From Clostridia bacterium (lineage in GTDB: Bacteria > Bacillota > Clostridia > TANB77 > CAG-508): a stretch of DNA of 9,772 nt. Positions 1 to 5,708 of this stretch are shown here, piece by piece (the first letter of the stretch is position 1; the number at the start of each line of letters is the position of its first letter). A program made the translations under genes and the position numbers. The stretch is taken from assembly GCA_900768805.1 (NCBI GenBank), contig CAAGEF010000081.1:1-9772 (forward strand), in the 5' to 3' direction. The notes under the pieces were generated by a model. The model searched no databases. It saw nothing but the letters and a program-made list of their open reading frames with translations, and had not been told where the DNA came from.

Positions 1-45
1 AAGAAAAAATTTCAAAGATAAATGAAAAAAATGTAAAAATTGATA

Positions 46-74
46 TTGACAAATAAATAAACAAATGGTATATT
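46..74 (+). promoter_or_regulatory. Promoter of the tRNA operon
   Basis: A perfect -35 TTGACA (46-51) and a -10 TATATT (69-74) are separated by 17 bp. A TG one base before the -10 (66-67) makes it an extended -10. The expected start is near 81, just before the first tRNA at 97. No other promoter is seen between the four tRNAs, so it probably drives all of them. Confidence 0.85.
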
Positions 75-96
75 TATATTCGTCAATGAGTTTTTT

Positions 97-173
97 GGGC
101 GATTAGCTCAGTTGGTTAGAGCACCTGCCTTACAAGCAGGGGGTCATAGGTTCGAGTCCTATATCGCCCACCA
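97..173 (+). tRNA. tRNA-Val (anticodon TAC)
   Basis: A complete cloverleaf is visible. The acceptor GGGCGAT (97-103) pairs with ATCGCCC (163-169), followed by discriminator A and an encoded CCA. The anticodon stem CCTGC/GCAGG encloses the loop CTTACAA with anticodon TAC, which reads GUA valine codons. It is the first gene of a four-tRNA cluster and is separated from the next by only about 10 bp. Confidence 0.97.
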
Positions 174-183
174 TTTATATTGT

Positions 184-259
<76 letters not shown>

Positions 260-267
260 TTTATTTT

Positions 268-352
268 GGAGAGGTAGCGAAGTGGCTAAACGCGACAGAC
301 TGTAAATCTGTTACCTTTGGTTTCGATGGTTCGAATCCATCTCTCTCCACCA
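268..352 (+). tRNA. tRNA-Tyr (anticodon GTA)
   Basis: This is a class II tRNA of 85 nt with a long variable arm, as expected for bacterial tyrosine tRNA. The acceptor GGAGAGG (268-274) pairs with TCTCTCC (342-348) including one G-U, then discriminator A and CCA. The anticodon stem ACAGA/TCTGT encloses CTGTAAA with anticodon GTA. Confidence 0.97.
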
Positions 353-358
353 CTGAAT

Positions 359-433
359 TGCCTCGTAGCCAAGCGGTAAGGCATCAGACTTTGACTCTGA
401 CATGCGCTAGTTCGAATCTAGCCAGCCCAGCCA
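359..433 (+). tRNA. tRNA-Gln (anticodon TTG) with a defective acceptor stem
   Basis: The body is a good glutamine tRNA. The D arm is GCC/GGC, the anticodon stem TCAGA/TCTGA has loop CTTTGAC (anticodon TTG), the T arm is GCTAG/CTAGC, the discriminator is G and CCA is encoded at 431-433. The first pair is U1-A72, as is usual for tRNA-Gln. The 5' acceptor TGCCTCG (359-365) does not match the 3' strand CAGCCCA (423-429): pairs 3-70 and 4-69 are C-C, 6-67 is C-A and 5-68 is only a U-G wobble. The 3' strand would expect TGGGCTG. The gene may be decayed or recombined; function is uncertain. Confidence 0.8.
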
Positions 434-439
434 ATGATG

Positions 440-462
440 AATCTGTTCGAACCGAATAGATT
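440..462 (+). repeat. Hairpin just after tRNA-Gln
   Basis: The arm AATCTGTTCG (440-449) pairs with CGAATAGATT (453-462) around a 3-nt loop, ten pairs with one G-U. It lies 6 nt past the tRNA CCA and before the terminator. It may help 3' processing or termination; no T-tract follows directly. Confidence 0.6.
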
Positions 463-467
463 AAGAG

Positions 468-501
468 AAAATCAATCAGAAAAAATCTGGTTGATTTTTT
501 T
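468..501 (+). terminator. Rho-independent terminator of the tRNA operon
   Basis: A 13-bp stem, 468-480 with 486-498 (one T-G pair), has an AAAAA loop and is followed by more T residues to 501. It is placed as expected to end the tRNA transcript. Confidence 0.85.
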
Positions 502-539
502 GTTGCCTGAAAACATTAAAATCATCCGAGAAGGAAAGG

Positions 540-808
540 ATGGTGTTTATGAAGATAATTAAAGAAGAATTAGAATTTGAGGAATGTTTAAAGCAAAGGA
601 TTGAATTTATATGCGAGTTTGCTAAATATTTATCAATGGAAGTATTAGAAAACTAGATAAAACAAATCTCTCCTATATTGAGCCACATAGAATAATAATT
701 AAAGATATTACATTGCTAGTTTTCAATTATTCAAATGATGTTTATATTTCTAATTTAGCTAAAAAGATTAAATTATCAGAATTAGAAGAATATCTGAAAA
801 CTGTATAA
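540..808 (+). pseudogene. Small frameshifted gene, unknown function
   Basis: An ORF opens with a purine-rich ribosome binding site (AAGGAAAGG, 531-539). Starts are possible at 540 or, with better spacing, at 549 (MKIIKEELEF...). It stops at TAG 654-656 after 35 codons. A second open frame, -1 relative to the first, takes over near 626 and runs to TAA 806-808, ending ...LAKKIKLSELEEYLKTV. Adding one T to the short T-run near 629-631 would join both into one protein of about 86 residues. The codon style of both halves is coding-like. I therefore read it as one gene broken by a single-base loss, although a sequencing error could look the same. I do not recognise the family. No promoter of its own is evident. 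Confidence 0.5.
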
Positions 809-815
809 ATACTAT

Positions 816-849
816 ATGAGTTAAATTTTCCCCAGAAAATTTAACTCAT
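816..849 (+). repeat. Perfect 15-bp hairpin between the pseudogene and the tetR promoter
   Basis: Bases 816-830 pair perfectly with 835-849 around a CCCA loop. It lies 8 bp after the stop of the broken small gene and 13 bp before the next -35 box. No T-tract follows, so it is a weak candidate for intrinsic termination; it could insulate the next promoter. Confidence 0.65.
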
Positions 850-862
850 GTCCTACAAAATG

Positions 863-891
863 TTGACAAAAATAAAAAAAGATAGTATACT
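863..891 (+). promoter_or_regulatory. Promoter of the tetR-yhgE operon
   Basis: -35 TTGACA (863-868), a 17-bp spacer and -10 TATACT (886-891) give a near-consensus housekeeping promoter. The start is expected near 898. The -10 box lies inside the first half of a palindromic operator, so strong basal transcription under repression is the likely mode. Confidence 0.88.
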
Positions 892-914
892 AATATACGA
901 AAACAGTATACTAG
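883..914 (+). promoter_or_regulatory. Probable operator for the TetR-type repressor
   Basis: The self-complementary octamer AGTATACT occurs twice, at 884-891 and 905-912. The centres are 21 bp apart, two helical turns, so both face the same side of the DNA. The first covers the -10 box and the second lies just after the expected start. The TATAC motif is also repeated between them at 895-899. The placement directly before a TetR-family gene argues for autorepression. Binding itself is inferred. Confidence 0.7.
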
Positions 915-933
915 TAAAAGGAGGCGACATATA

Positions 934-1506
934 ATGAAAGAGGAACAAATTGTAGAAGCTGCTAGAAAACTTTTTGGGAAGTATGGCTATAAAAGAGTTT
1001 CAATGGAGGAAATTGCAAAAGAAGCAAATGTTACTAAAAGGACTGTATATAGCTATTTTAAAAGCAAAGAGGAAATACTAAAATATTTTTTAAATGAAGA
1101 AGTTCAAAACATGAAAAAAATCGTAGAAGAAACAGAAAAAGTAAATAAGTCTTTTTTTGAAAATCTTCATGAAACAATATGCGAATTAATGCAATACACA
1201 GAAAAAAGAAATTTTATAAAAGTTATTGTAGAAGAATCCGAGGTTTTTAAAAATCCAGTTATCATAGAAAATTTAAAAGTAATAGAAGTAGCCATTCAAA
1301 ATTACATTAAAGAAAAGTTGAAAATAGCGTCTGAGAAAAAACAAGTTAGTGTCCCTAATATTGATGTAATGGCTTTTTTAATTTATCGAATGTATGTAGC
1401 TTTATTATTAGAGTGGAATGATGCTGAACAGAAGATTGATGAAAAGTTAATTGCAGATACAATTATTAATTTACTAAAGAATGGTTTAGAAAGAAAAGAT
1501 GTTTAA
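934..1506 (+). CDS. TetR/AcrR-family transcriptional regulator
   Basis: The 190-residue protein has the usual TetR layout. The N-terminal DNA-binding domain covers about residues 1-47, with the helix-turn-helix at about 23-42 (SMEEIAKEANVTKRTVYSYF) followed by the typical KSKEEIL. A divergent all-helical C-terminal part, about 55-185, normally binds a ligand and makes the dimer; its ligand cannot be read from sequence. The start is supported by AAGGAGG 9 nt upstream. The next gene, a YhgE/Pip-type membrane protein, begins 24 bp after the stop, so the two form an operon. Such repressors commonly control themselves and the adjacent membrane gene, which fits the palindromes over the promoter at 883-914. 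The family call is firm; the target is inferred. Confidence 0.93.
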   Translation: MKEEQIVEAARKLFGKYGYKRVSMEEIAKEANVTKRTVYSYFKSKEEILKYFLNEEVQNMKKIVEETEKVNKSFFENLHETICELMQYTEKRNFIKVIVEESEVFKNPVIIENLKVIEVAIQNYIKEKLKIASEKKQVSVPNIDVMAFLIYRMYVALLLEWNDAEQKIDEKLIADTIINLLKNGLERKDV

Positions 1507-1530
1507 TTTATAAAGGAAAGGATGTTGTAA

Positions 1531-3660
1531 ATGAATAAGAAAAGGATTATGAAAATTATTGTTTTAGTAGCAGTTATTTGTATTCCTATTATGTATAGTT
1601 TTTTCTATCTTAAATCCTATTGGGATCCATATGGTAATTTAAAAGGAATGAAAATTGCTATGGTAAATTTAGACGAAGGAGAAAATGGGGAAAATCAAGG
1701 GCAAGAACTGGTTAATGGCTTAATTGAAAAAGATGTTGTGACGATTGAACAAGTTAGTCAAGAGGAGGCACAAGAAGGTTTAGTAAATGAAACATATTTT
1801 GCAGTAATAACTATACCAAGCAATTTTACAAATTACTTAAATAGTGCATCTACCACAGATAAGAAAGTTTCAACCATAACTTATTCACCAAATCAAAAGA
1901 TGAATTATTTAGCCTCTCAAATTGTTGGAAAAGTGGTTTCAGCCACTGAAATGGAGTTACAATCTCAAGTGTCTGAAAAAGTGGTAGATACTTTAGCAGA
2001 TAAGTTAGAATCTGTTCCGGAAAGCTTGGAAGATATCAATGATGGAGCAGATGAAATTTTAAATGGAGCAACTAAATTAAGCAATGGTTTAAATGAAATT
2101 AATAACGGAGTTGCAACATTAAATAATAGCTATACGGAATTTGATAATGGTGTAAATAGTGCTTATACGGGAAGTCAAACTTTAAATAATGGTATATCAC
2201 AGGTTAATTCTGGAGTAGGGCAATTAAATTCTGGTACAGAGCAATTAGATTCTGCAATAGGGCAAATTAATCAAGGAGCTACGCAATTATCAAGCAGTGC
2301 AAATGCAGGAATTAATCAATTAGTAACAGGGATTAACCAATTACAATCAGGAACTAGTAGTTTGAAATCAGGAAGTAGCTCTTTAAGTACATCAACGAAT
2401 GCCTATGTAGATGGTGTAAATTCATTAAATGCAAATGTATCACAAGTTTTAAATGGAATTGTTGCTTATGGTCAGGCTAATCCAGCAGCATTGTCAGATA
2501 CTAATATAGCTGGATTGTATGGAGCAGCAAGTCAGATATTAGGTTCAGGAGCTATTGATACATTAAGCACAAATGGAGAAGCTTTAAAAGCTGGTGCAAG
2601 TCAAGTTAGTACAGGAGCTGCTCAAGTGAACACAGGAGCAACTCAGCTTGCCAATAGTTCTGGAAGTTTGAATACTTTAGCCAATGGAATGGCAACATTA
2701 AATAATTCTTTAGTACAGTTACAAGCTGGCTCACAAAATTTGAAAAGTGGTGTTTCGAATTTAGGTTCAGGAACAAACCAATTGCAAACAGGAAGCAATT
2801 CTTTAACACAAGGATTAGGAACTCTAAGTTCTAGTTCTGCACAAGTAAAAAATGCTTTGAATACATTAAGCACAGGTTCACAATCTGCTTATTCAGGAAG
2901 TTTAGAATTAGTAAATGGAGTGCAAACATTTAAAACAGAAGTAAGCAATGGTTTAGAAGAAAGTAAACAGGAATTGACCAAGTTAAATGGATTAAGTGAA
3001 TTTGTTAAAAATCCTGTAGAAATTGAAGAAATTGATTATGGTGAAGTTTCTACATATGGTATTGCATTTACACCTCTATTTATATCAGTTGCATTGTGGG
3101 TAGGAGCTTTAATGGCGTATGTTGTTTTATATTATGATCAAGAGAAAAGATATAAAATGCTTGGAAAATTTGCAGAAAATAAATTTATGCAATGTGCTTT
3201 GTACTTTGTGATAGCTATTATTCAAGGTTTGGTAACAGCGTTCTTATTAAAGTTTGGTTTAGGTATGAATATAGAAAATAATTTATTATATTATGGTTCA
3301 GCAATACTAATTGCAATTACTTTTATGGGTATAATTCAATTCTTAATTTTAAATTTTGGAGAGATTGGAAAATTTATAGCATTATTATTGCTTGTTCTTC
3401 AATTGGCGTCATCTGGAGGTACCTTCCCAGTTGAAATTATTGATGAAAGTTTCCAAAAGATTAGTCCATATATGCCAATGACTTATACGATAAAATTAAT
3501 AAAAGAATCTGTCATTATGGAAAGAGATGGAGTTGTGGCAAATAATGCTAAAATATTACTTGGAATAACAATTGTATGTATATCAGTTACAGTAATTGTA
3601 GAGGTAATTAAGAGAGTGTATGCTAAAAAGAAAAAGGAAAACATGACAGAATCGAAATAA
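1531..3660 (+). CDS. yhgE: YhgE/Pip-family membrane protein (phage infection protein type)
   Basis: The 709-residue protein has the three-part YhgE/Pip plan. One N-terminal membrane segment (about 7-27) precedes an extracytoplasmic domain with the family-like KIAMVNLDEG stretch near 41-50. A long low-complexity centre, about 170-490, is made of Asn/Ser/Gly-rich heptads with Leu and Gly at regular places (LNNG, LNSG, LQSG types). The C-terminal domain resembles ABC-2 permeases, with membrane segments near 506-535, 551-575, 584-607, 612-634 and 674-698 and the conserved-looking SSGGTFPVEI loop. Lactococcal Pip is needed for infection by certain phages; relatives include type VII secretion EsaA. 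The physiological role is mostly unknown, and a transport or secretion-related role is inference. It is somewhat shorter than Pip, mainly in the repeats. The ribosome binding site AAAGGA is 8 nt upstream. The gene is second in an operon with the TetR regulator. Confidence 0.92.
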   Translation: MNKKRIMKIIVLVAVICIPIMYSFFYLKSYWDPYGNLKGMKIAMVNLDEGENGENQGQELVNGLIEKDVVTIEQVSQEEAQEGLVNETYFAVITIPSNFTNYLNSASTTDKKVSTITYSPNQKMNYLASQIVGKVVSATEMELQSQVSEKVVDTLADKLESVPESLEDINDGADEILNGATKLSNGLNEINNGVATLNNSYTEFDNGVNSAYTGSQTLNNGISQVNSGVGQLNSGTEQLDSAIGQINQGATQLSSSANAGINQLVTGINQLQSGTSSLKSGSSSLSTSTNAYVDGVNSLNANVSQVLNGIVAYGQANPAALSDTNIAGLYGAASQILGSGAIDTLSTNGEALKAGASQVSTGAAQVNTGATQLANSSGSLNTLANGMATLNNSLVQLQAGSQNLKSGVSNLGSGTNQLQTGSNSLTQGLGTLSSSSAQVKNALNTLSTGSQSAYSGSLELVNGVQTFKTEVSNGLEESKQELTKLNGLSEFVKNPVEIEEIDYGEVSTYGIAFTPLFISVALWVGALMAYVVLYYDQEKRYKMLGKFAENKFMQCALYFVIAIIQGLVTAFLLKFGLGMNIENNLLYYGSAILIAITFMGIIQFLILNFGEIGKFIALLLLVLQLASSGGTFPVEIIDESFQKISPYMPMTYTIKLIKESVIMERDGVVANNAKILLGITIVCISVTVIVEVIKRVYAKKKKENMTESK

Positions 3661-3712
3661 AATATACAAAAACTCGCTAATCTGCTTTTTGAATCCGTGA
3701 ATTAAAAAAATA

Positions 3713-3740
3713 GCAATAAATTATTCTTATAATTTATTGT
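3713..3740. repeat. Inverted repeat after the yhgE-type gene
   Basis: CAATAAATTAT (3714-3724) and its exact complement (3729-3739) flank a TCTT loop, with one more G-T pair outside. No T-run follows on the plus strand. Seven A residues precede it (3704-3710), so it looks more like a terminator read from the minus strand, where no gene is now visible. It is the only candidate terminator for the tetR-yhgE operon, and a weak one. Confidence 0.5.
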
Positions 3741-3748
3741 TCATACTG

Positions 3749-3777
3749 TTGACAAAGTTCAAAAAATTTTGTTAATA
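3749..3777 (+). promoter_or_regulatory. Possible promoter upstream of the IS relic
   Basis: A perfect TTGACA (3749-3754) lies 17 bp from the -10-like TTAATA (3772-3777). The -10 is a moderate match. A transcript from here would include both arms of the inverted repeat at 3817-3919 and could fold to hide the downstream ribosome binding site. Confidence 0.45.
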
Positions 3778-3842
3778 GTCTTTTCTTTTTTCAAAACATA
3801 AGCTAAAATATATATGTCCTAATTGAAACCAAAAATTGGACT

Positions 3843-3888
3843 AAAAAATGTAGTTTTTTCTTAGAAACAACTGCATTTTTTGTTTTTT
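3843..3888 (+). terminator. Intrinsic terminator inside the IS leader
   Basis: AAAAAATGTAGTT (3843-3855) pairs with 3869-3881 (one G-U), with a further short TTTC/GAAA stem inside, and is followed by GTTTTTT to 3888. It would stop transcripts entering from upstream before the transposase start, a common self-limiting device in insertion sequences. Confidence 0.65.
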
Positions 3889-3890
3889 AA

Positions 3891-3899
3891 TGATATAAT
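3891..3899 (+). promoter_or_regulatory. Extended -10 promoter element of the IS relic
   Basis: TGATATAAT (3891-3899) is a perfect extended -10 box. The -35 position (3871-3876, CTGCAT) is poor. The start would fall near 3906, inside the right arm of the inverted repeat, so a transcript from this promoter lacks the left arm and keeps its ribosome binding site free. Confidence 0.55.
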
Positions 3900-3929
3900 T
3901 TAGTTGGTTTCAATTAGGAGGAAAAATAA

Positions 3930-4082
3930 ATGTTTAATAAAGTAGAAAATTTATATTGTCATAATAATGGAAGAAATTGTGTTGATCCAGTAGTATTGTT
4001 TAAATTAGTTTTTATCCAAGCAATAGATGGAATAAAATCAATGAGAAAAACATGTGAAAAAATAAAGGTAGATTTAGAATAT
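3930..4082 (+). pseudogene. IS1182-type transposase, N-terminal fragment
   Basis: The reading frame starts at ATG 3930 after AGGAGG (3916-3921) and gives MFNKVENLYCHNNGRNCVDP followed by VVLFKLVFIQ...GIKSMRKTCEKIKVDLEY. This matches the DUF772-type N-terminal domain of IS1182/IS5-group transposases, in which GR-x-x-(I/V)DPV and (L/I)FIQ...GI(R/K)SMR are hallmarks. About 20-25 residues that usually precede the YC-NNGR segment are missing, which suggests an internal deletion. The whole catalytic DDE part is also missing, because the frame passes into a TfoX-like sequence after about residue 51. The promoter, leader and start remain but no transposition activity is possible. I am confident about the family and less so about the exact junction. 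Confidence 0.72.
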
Positions 4083-4289
4083 AGTGTATATATGTCAATG
4101 ATGTGAGAATATTTACTTTATTATAATGGAATATTATTTGGTGGAATATATGATGATAGACTACTTGTCAAAATGGTAGATAGTAATAAGAAATATAATA
4201 TGCATGAATCTATTCTTTATGAAAGTGCTAAAACTATGTATTTAGTGGATGATGTAGATAACTACAACAATGGAGCCAAAATAAACTAG
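4083..4289 (+). pseudogene. TfoX N-terminal-domain-like remnant with an in-frame TGA
   Basis: In the same frame as the transposase fragment, the reading continues as ...MSMM, stop TGA (4104-4106), then EYLLYYNGILFGGIYDDRLL and VKMVDSNKKYNMHESILYESAKTMYLVDDVDN, ending at TAG 4287-4289. The pattern GEYLLYY-G...GGIYDDRLLVK...YE-AK-MYLVDDVDN is that of TfoX/Sxy N-terminal-domain proteins. In that family a Gly commonly stands where the TGA lies, which a single GGA to TGA change would explain. The start of the domain is missing. The end after VDN is replaced by unrelated residues running into a terminator. The remnant is broken at both ends and by the stop, so it is a pseudogene fused to IS debris. 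Homology is recognised by pattern only. Confidence 0.6.
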
Positions 4290-4319
4290 TTAATTTATTA
4301 ACTAGTTTTATTTTTTTTT
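4283..4319 (+). terminator. Strong rho-independent terminator
   Basis: AAACTAGTTAA (4283-4293) pairs perfectly with 4298-4308 around a TTTA loop and is followed by TA and nine T residues. The stop codon of the TfoX-like remnant lies in its left arm. Confidence 0.9.
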
Positions 4320-4426
4320 ATAATATATTCAAAAGATGATAAATTCTTAGAAGAGTTATAAGTGATTTATTTGTAGAAATAACTAAAAATGACATTATTG
4401 AAAATGCATTTTATGATTGTATTATA

Positions 4427-4487
4427 GAAAAAATAGAACCACTTTAAATGAAGAAAGCCAATCTTTCAACATTAGTGCTTCTATTTA
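4427..4487 (-). ncRNA. Candidate short hairpin RNA on the minus strand
   Basis: A consensus minus-strand promoter (4494-4522) predicts a start near 4487. From there the RNA would fold at once: AAATAGAA (4486-4479) with 4438-4431, one G-G mismatch, CACT with AGTG (4477-4474 with 4443-4440), and an inner stem GAAAG/CTTTC (4467-4463 with 4457-4453). A run of six T residues (4433-4428) follows as tail. The product would be a ~60-nt RNA that is one terminator-like hairpin. It could be an sRNA or simply a promoter running into an old terminator. Confidence 0.4.
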
Positions 4488-4493
4488 GATTAA

Positions 4494-4522
4494 ATTATAA
4501 TATATAATGTATTTTTTGTCAA
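4494..4522 (-). promoter_or_regulatory. Perfect consensus promoter on the minus strand
   Basis: On the minus strand TTGACA (4522-4517), exactly 17 bp, then TATAAT (4499-4494) match the full sigma-A consensus. It points left, away from the gene at 4711, toward the hairpin at 4427-4487 and the relics. No minus-strand protein gene lies in its path. Confidence 0.65.
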
Positions 4523-4573
4523 AATTTTTACATATAACAAGAATTTGAAAGAGGCAATTAGCTTGTGAAAATA
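4512..4573 (+). repeat. Diverged direct repeat, copy A
   Basis: These 62 bp align with 5709-5770 over their whole length with two one-base indels and about three quarters identity. The shared blocks include TTTTTTGT, ACATATAA, the CAATT region and TGTGAAAATA. Each copy lies just upstream of the promoter of a membrane-protein gene (4711 and 5877), although those proteins are unrelated. The function is unknown; it could be a shared regulatory site or a trace of duplication. Confidence 0.6.
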
Positions 4574-4612
4574 AGAGTAGAGGGGTTATTGAAAAAATTT
4601 TACTCTTATTTT
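4568..4612 (+). repeat. Inverted repeat spanning the promoter of the DUF3137 gene
   Basis: AAAATAAGAGTA (4568-4579) is exactly complementary to 4601-4612. The arms bracket the -35 box, and the right arm ends at the first base of the -10. It could be a repressor site or a DNA/RNA hairpin; no T-tract suggests a terminator. Confidence 0.5.
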
Positions 4613-4617
4613 ATAAT
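4589..4617 (+). promoter_or_regulatory. Promoter of the DUF3137 gene
   Basis: -35 TTGAAA (4589-4594), 17 bp, then a perfect -10 TATAAT (4612-4617). The start near 4624 gives a leader of about 87 nt before the ATG at 4711. Confidence 0.75.
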
Positions 4618-4710
4618 AATTACAAGGTTGTTCAATTTGGTAATTAATTAAGTTTTGAGAGTTAATTTTATAAAAAGTAAAAATTACAATAACTAAGAAA
4701 GGTATGTAAA

Positions 4711-5682
4711 ATGAAAATAGAAGAAATACATAAAATTGTTGAAGGAAAAAAAGATGTATGGAATGAAGAAAAACAAGTATGGGAGAAAGGGATAAAAAAG
4801 ATTATTTTAAAATTAAAAATAGGATTAGCACTAGTGGGGATTAGTTATATTATTTTTACAATAGTAATTTTTAAATTGTTCAATTGTGATATAATTACTT
4901 CATTAGGATTAGGATTTTTAATTAGTGTTTTTTTAGGAATCATATTTTTTGCATTGTGGGTAATTAGAAATGGTGAACCAATAGATGATGATGATACAAA
5001 TGCAATGAATAGCATTACACCAAAATATGTTAGTGAATATTGCGATATTTTAGCAAAAGGAATAAGTTCTAGATTATCGTATGAAAGTTTTTGGACTGAA
5101 TGTGAAGCTGCAGTAAGAAATTCGAAAATGATATATGGGGATAGTATATCAAATTACAAAAATATATTTGGTGAATTTGATAGATGCTTTTTTAAAATGG
5201 GAGAGATCCGTGTAAACAGAAATACTATAGATTCAGATGGAGATAGAAAAACAGAAGAAGTATTTAAAGGGATTTTTGCAGAATGTAAGTTAAGAAAAGG
5301 ATATGATTTTGATTTAAATATTTTTTCACAAAATAATACAAATAAAATGAATGAAAAGTTTCAATGTAGTCTGGAAAATACAATTTTGGATTCAATAGAA
5401 TTCGAGAAATATTACGAGGTATATTCTAATGACAAAGTTAAAACATTACAAGTTTTAACTGCAGAAATAATGGGACAATTAATTGATTTAAGAATTAATA
5501 ATAATAGAAATTTAAATATATCTTTAAGAGATGATGTTTTATATATTGCATTAAGTCATCAAAAATTGTTTCTTAATATTGACAAATATGATTTTGAGAA
5601 TGTAAAAGAAGATTATATTAATTTAAAACAAATTTTAAAAGTAATAAAATTTGTTTTGTCTATGTTTGATGTATTAGATTAA
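4711..5682 (+). CDS. DUF3137-family membrane protein
   Basis: The 323-residue protein starts with a charged helix (about 1-34), then two membrane segments (about 35-56 and 63-85). An acidic link (IDDDD, 91-95) precedes a soluble domain that is probably cytoplasmic. The soluble part carries the DUF3137 pattern: a helical YESFWTECEAAVRNSKMIYG stretch (124-143), VNRNTIDSDGDRKTEEVFKG (168-187), EFEKYYEVYSNDKV (230-243) followed by the LT-x-E-x-M-x-x-L-x-D-L helix, and the strand DDVLYIAL (274-281). The family is found in Bacillota and often sits near LemA-type membrane proteins; its biochemical role is not established, and no LemA gene lies here. The start is supported by GAAAGG 8 nt upstream. 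The gene appears monocistronic: it has its own promoter at 4589-4617 and another promoter lies before the next gene. Family call good, function unknown. Confidence 0.78.
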   Translation: MKIEEIHKIVEGKKDVWNEEKQVWEKGIKKIILKLKIGLALVGISYIIFTIVIFKLFNCDIITSLGLGFLISVFLGIIFFALWVIRNGEPIDDDDTNAMNSITPKYVSEYCDILAKGISSRLSYESFWTECEAAVRNSKMIYGDSISNYKNIFGEFDRCFFKMGEIRVNRNTIDSDGDRKTEEVFKGIFAECKLRKGYDFDLNIFSQNNTNKMNEKFQCSLENTILDSIEFEKYYEVYSNDKVKTLQVLTAEIMGQLIDLRINNNRNLNISLRDDVLYIALSHQKLFLNIDKYDFENVKEDYINLKQILKVIKFVLSMFDVLD

Positions 5683-5708
5683 ATGTAGATGAGCACGAGC
5701 TATATAAC

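Larger units (their letters stand above)
3817..3919 (+). repeat. 16-bp perfect inverted repeats around an internal hairpin (IS leader or small MITE-like element)
   Basis: TCCTAATTGAAACCAA (3817-3832) is exactly complementary to 3904-3919, with 71 bp between. The right arm contains the AGGA of the AGGAGG ribosome binding site (3916-3921) before the transposase start at 3930. Read-through RNA could therefore bury this site, a protection known from other insertion sequences such as IS10. The arms could instead be the ends of a ~103-bp miniature element. The repeats are seen directly; the function is inferred. Confidence 0.6.
3661..4710. other. Gene-poor stretch with relics and regulatory debris
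   Basis: No intact protein gene is seen over about 1 kb. The stretch holds an inverted repeat (3713-3740), a promoter-like pair (3749-3777), a leader with 16-bp inverted repeats, an IS1182-type transposase fragment fused to a TfoX-like remnant (3930-4289), a terminator (4283-4319), a minus-strand promoter with a hairpin (4427-4522), copy A of a direct repeat (4512-4573) and the promoter of the next gene. Between 4341 and 4445 a short plus-strand open frame ends ...IIENAFYDCIIEKIEPL. It has no convincing start or family and may be another fragment. Confidence 0.75.

Noticed and set aside
2606..2873. Minus-strand open frames within the yhgE-type repeat region.
   Set aside because: They mirror the repetitive Asn/Ser/Leu/Gly heptads on the coding strand and have no ribosome binding site or family resemblance.
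2040..3000. The repetitive centre of the yhgE-type gene considered as a DNA repeat array.
   Set aside because: The periodicity is at the protein level (heptads with varied codons) and is a known trait of YhgE/Pip proteins; there are no constant repeats with spacers, so it is not CRISPR.
4104..4106. TGA at a Gly position suggested the alternative code in which TGA means glycine (SR1/Gracilibacteria).
   Set aside because: Six long genes of about 2,300 codons in total contain no in-frame TGA, which would be frequent under that code. The remnant is also truncated at both ends, so a simple nonsense mutation is the better explanation.
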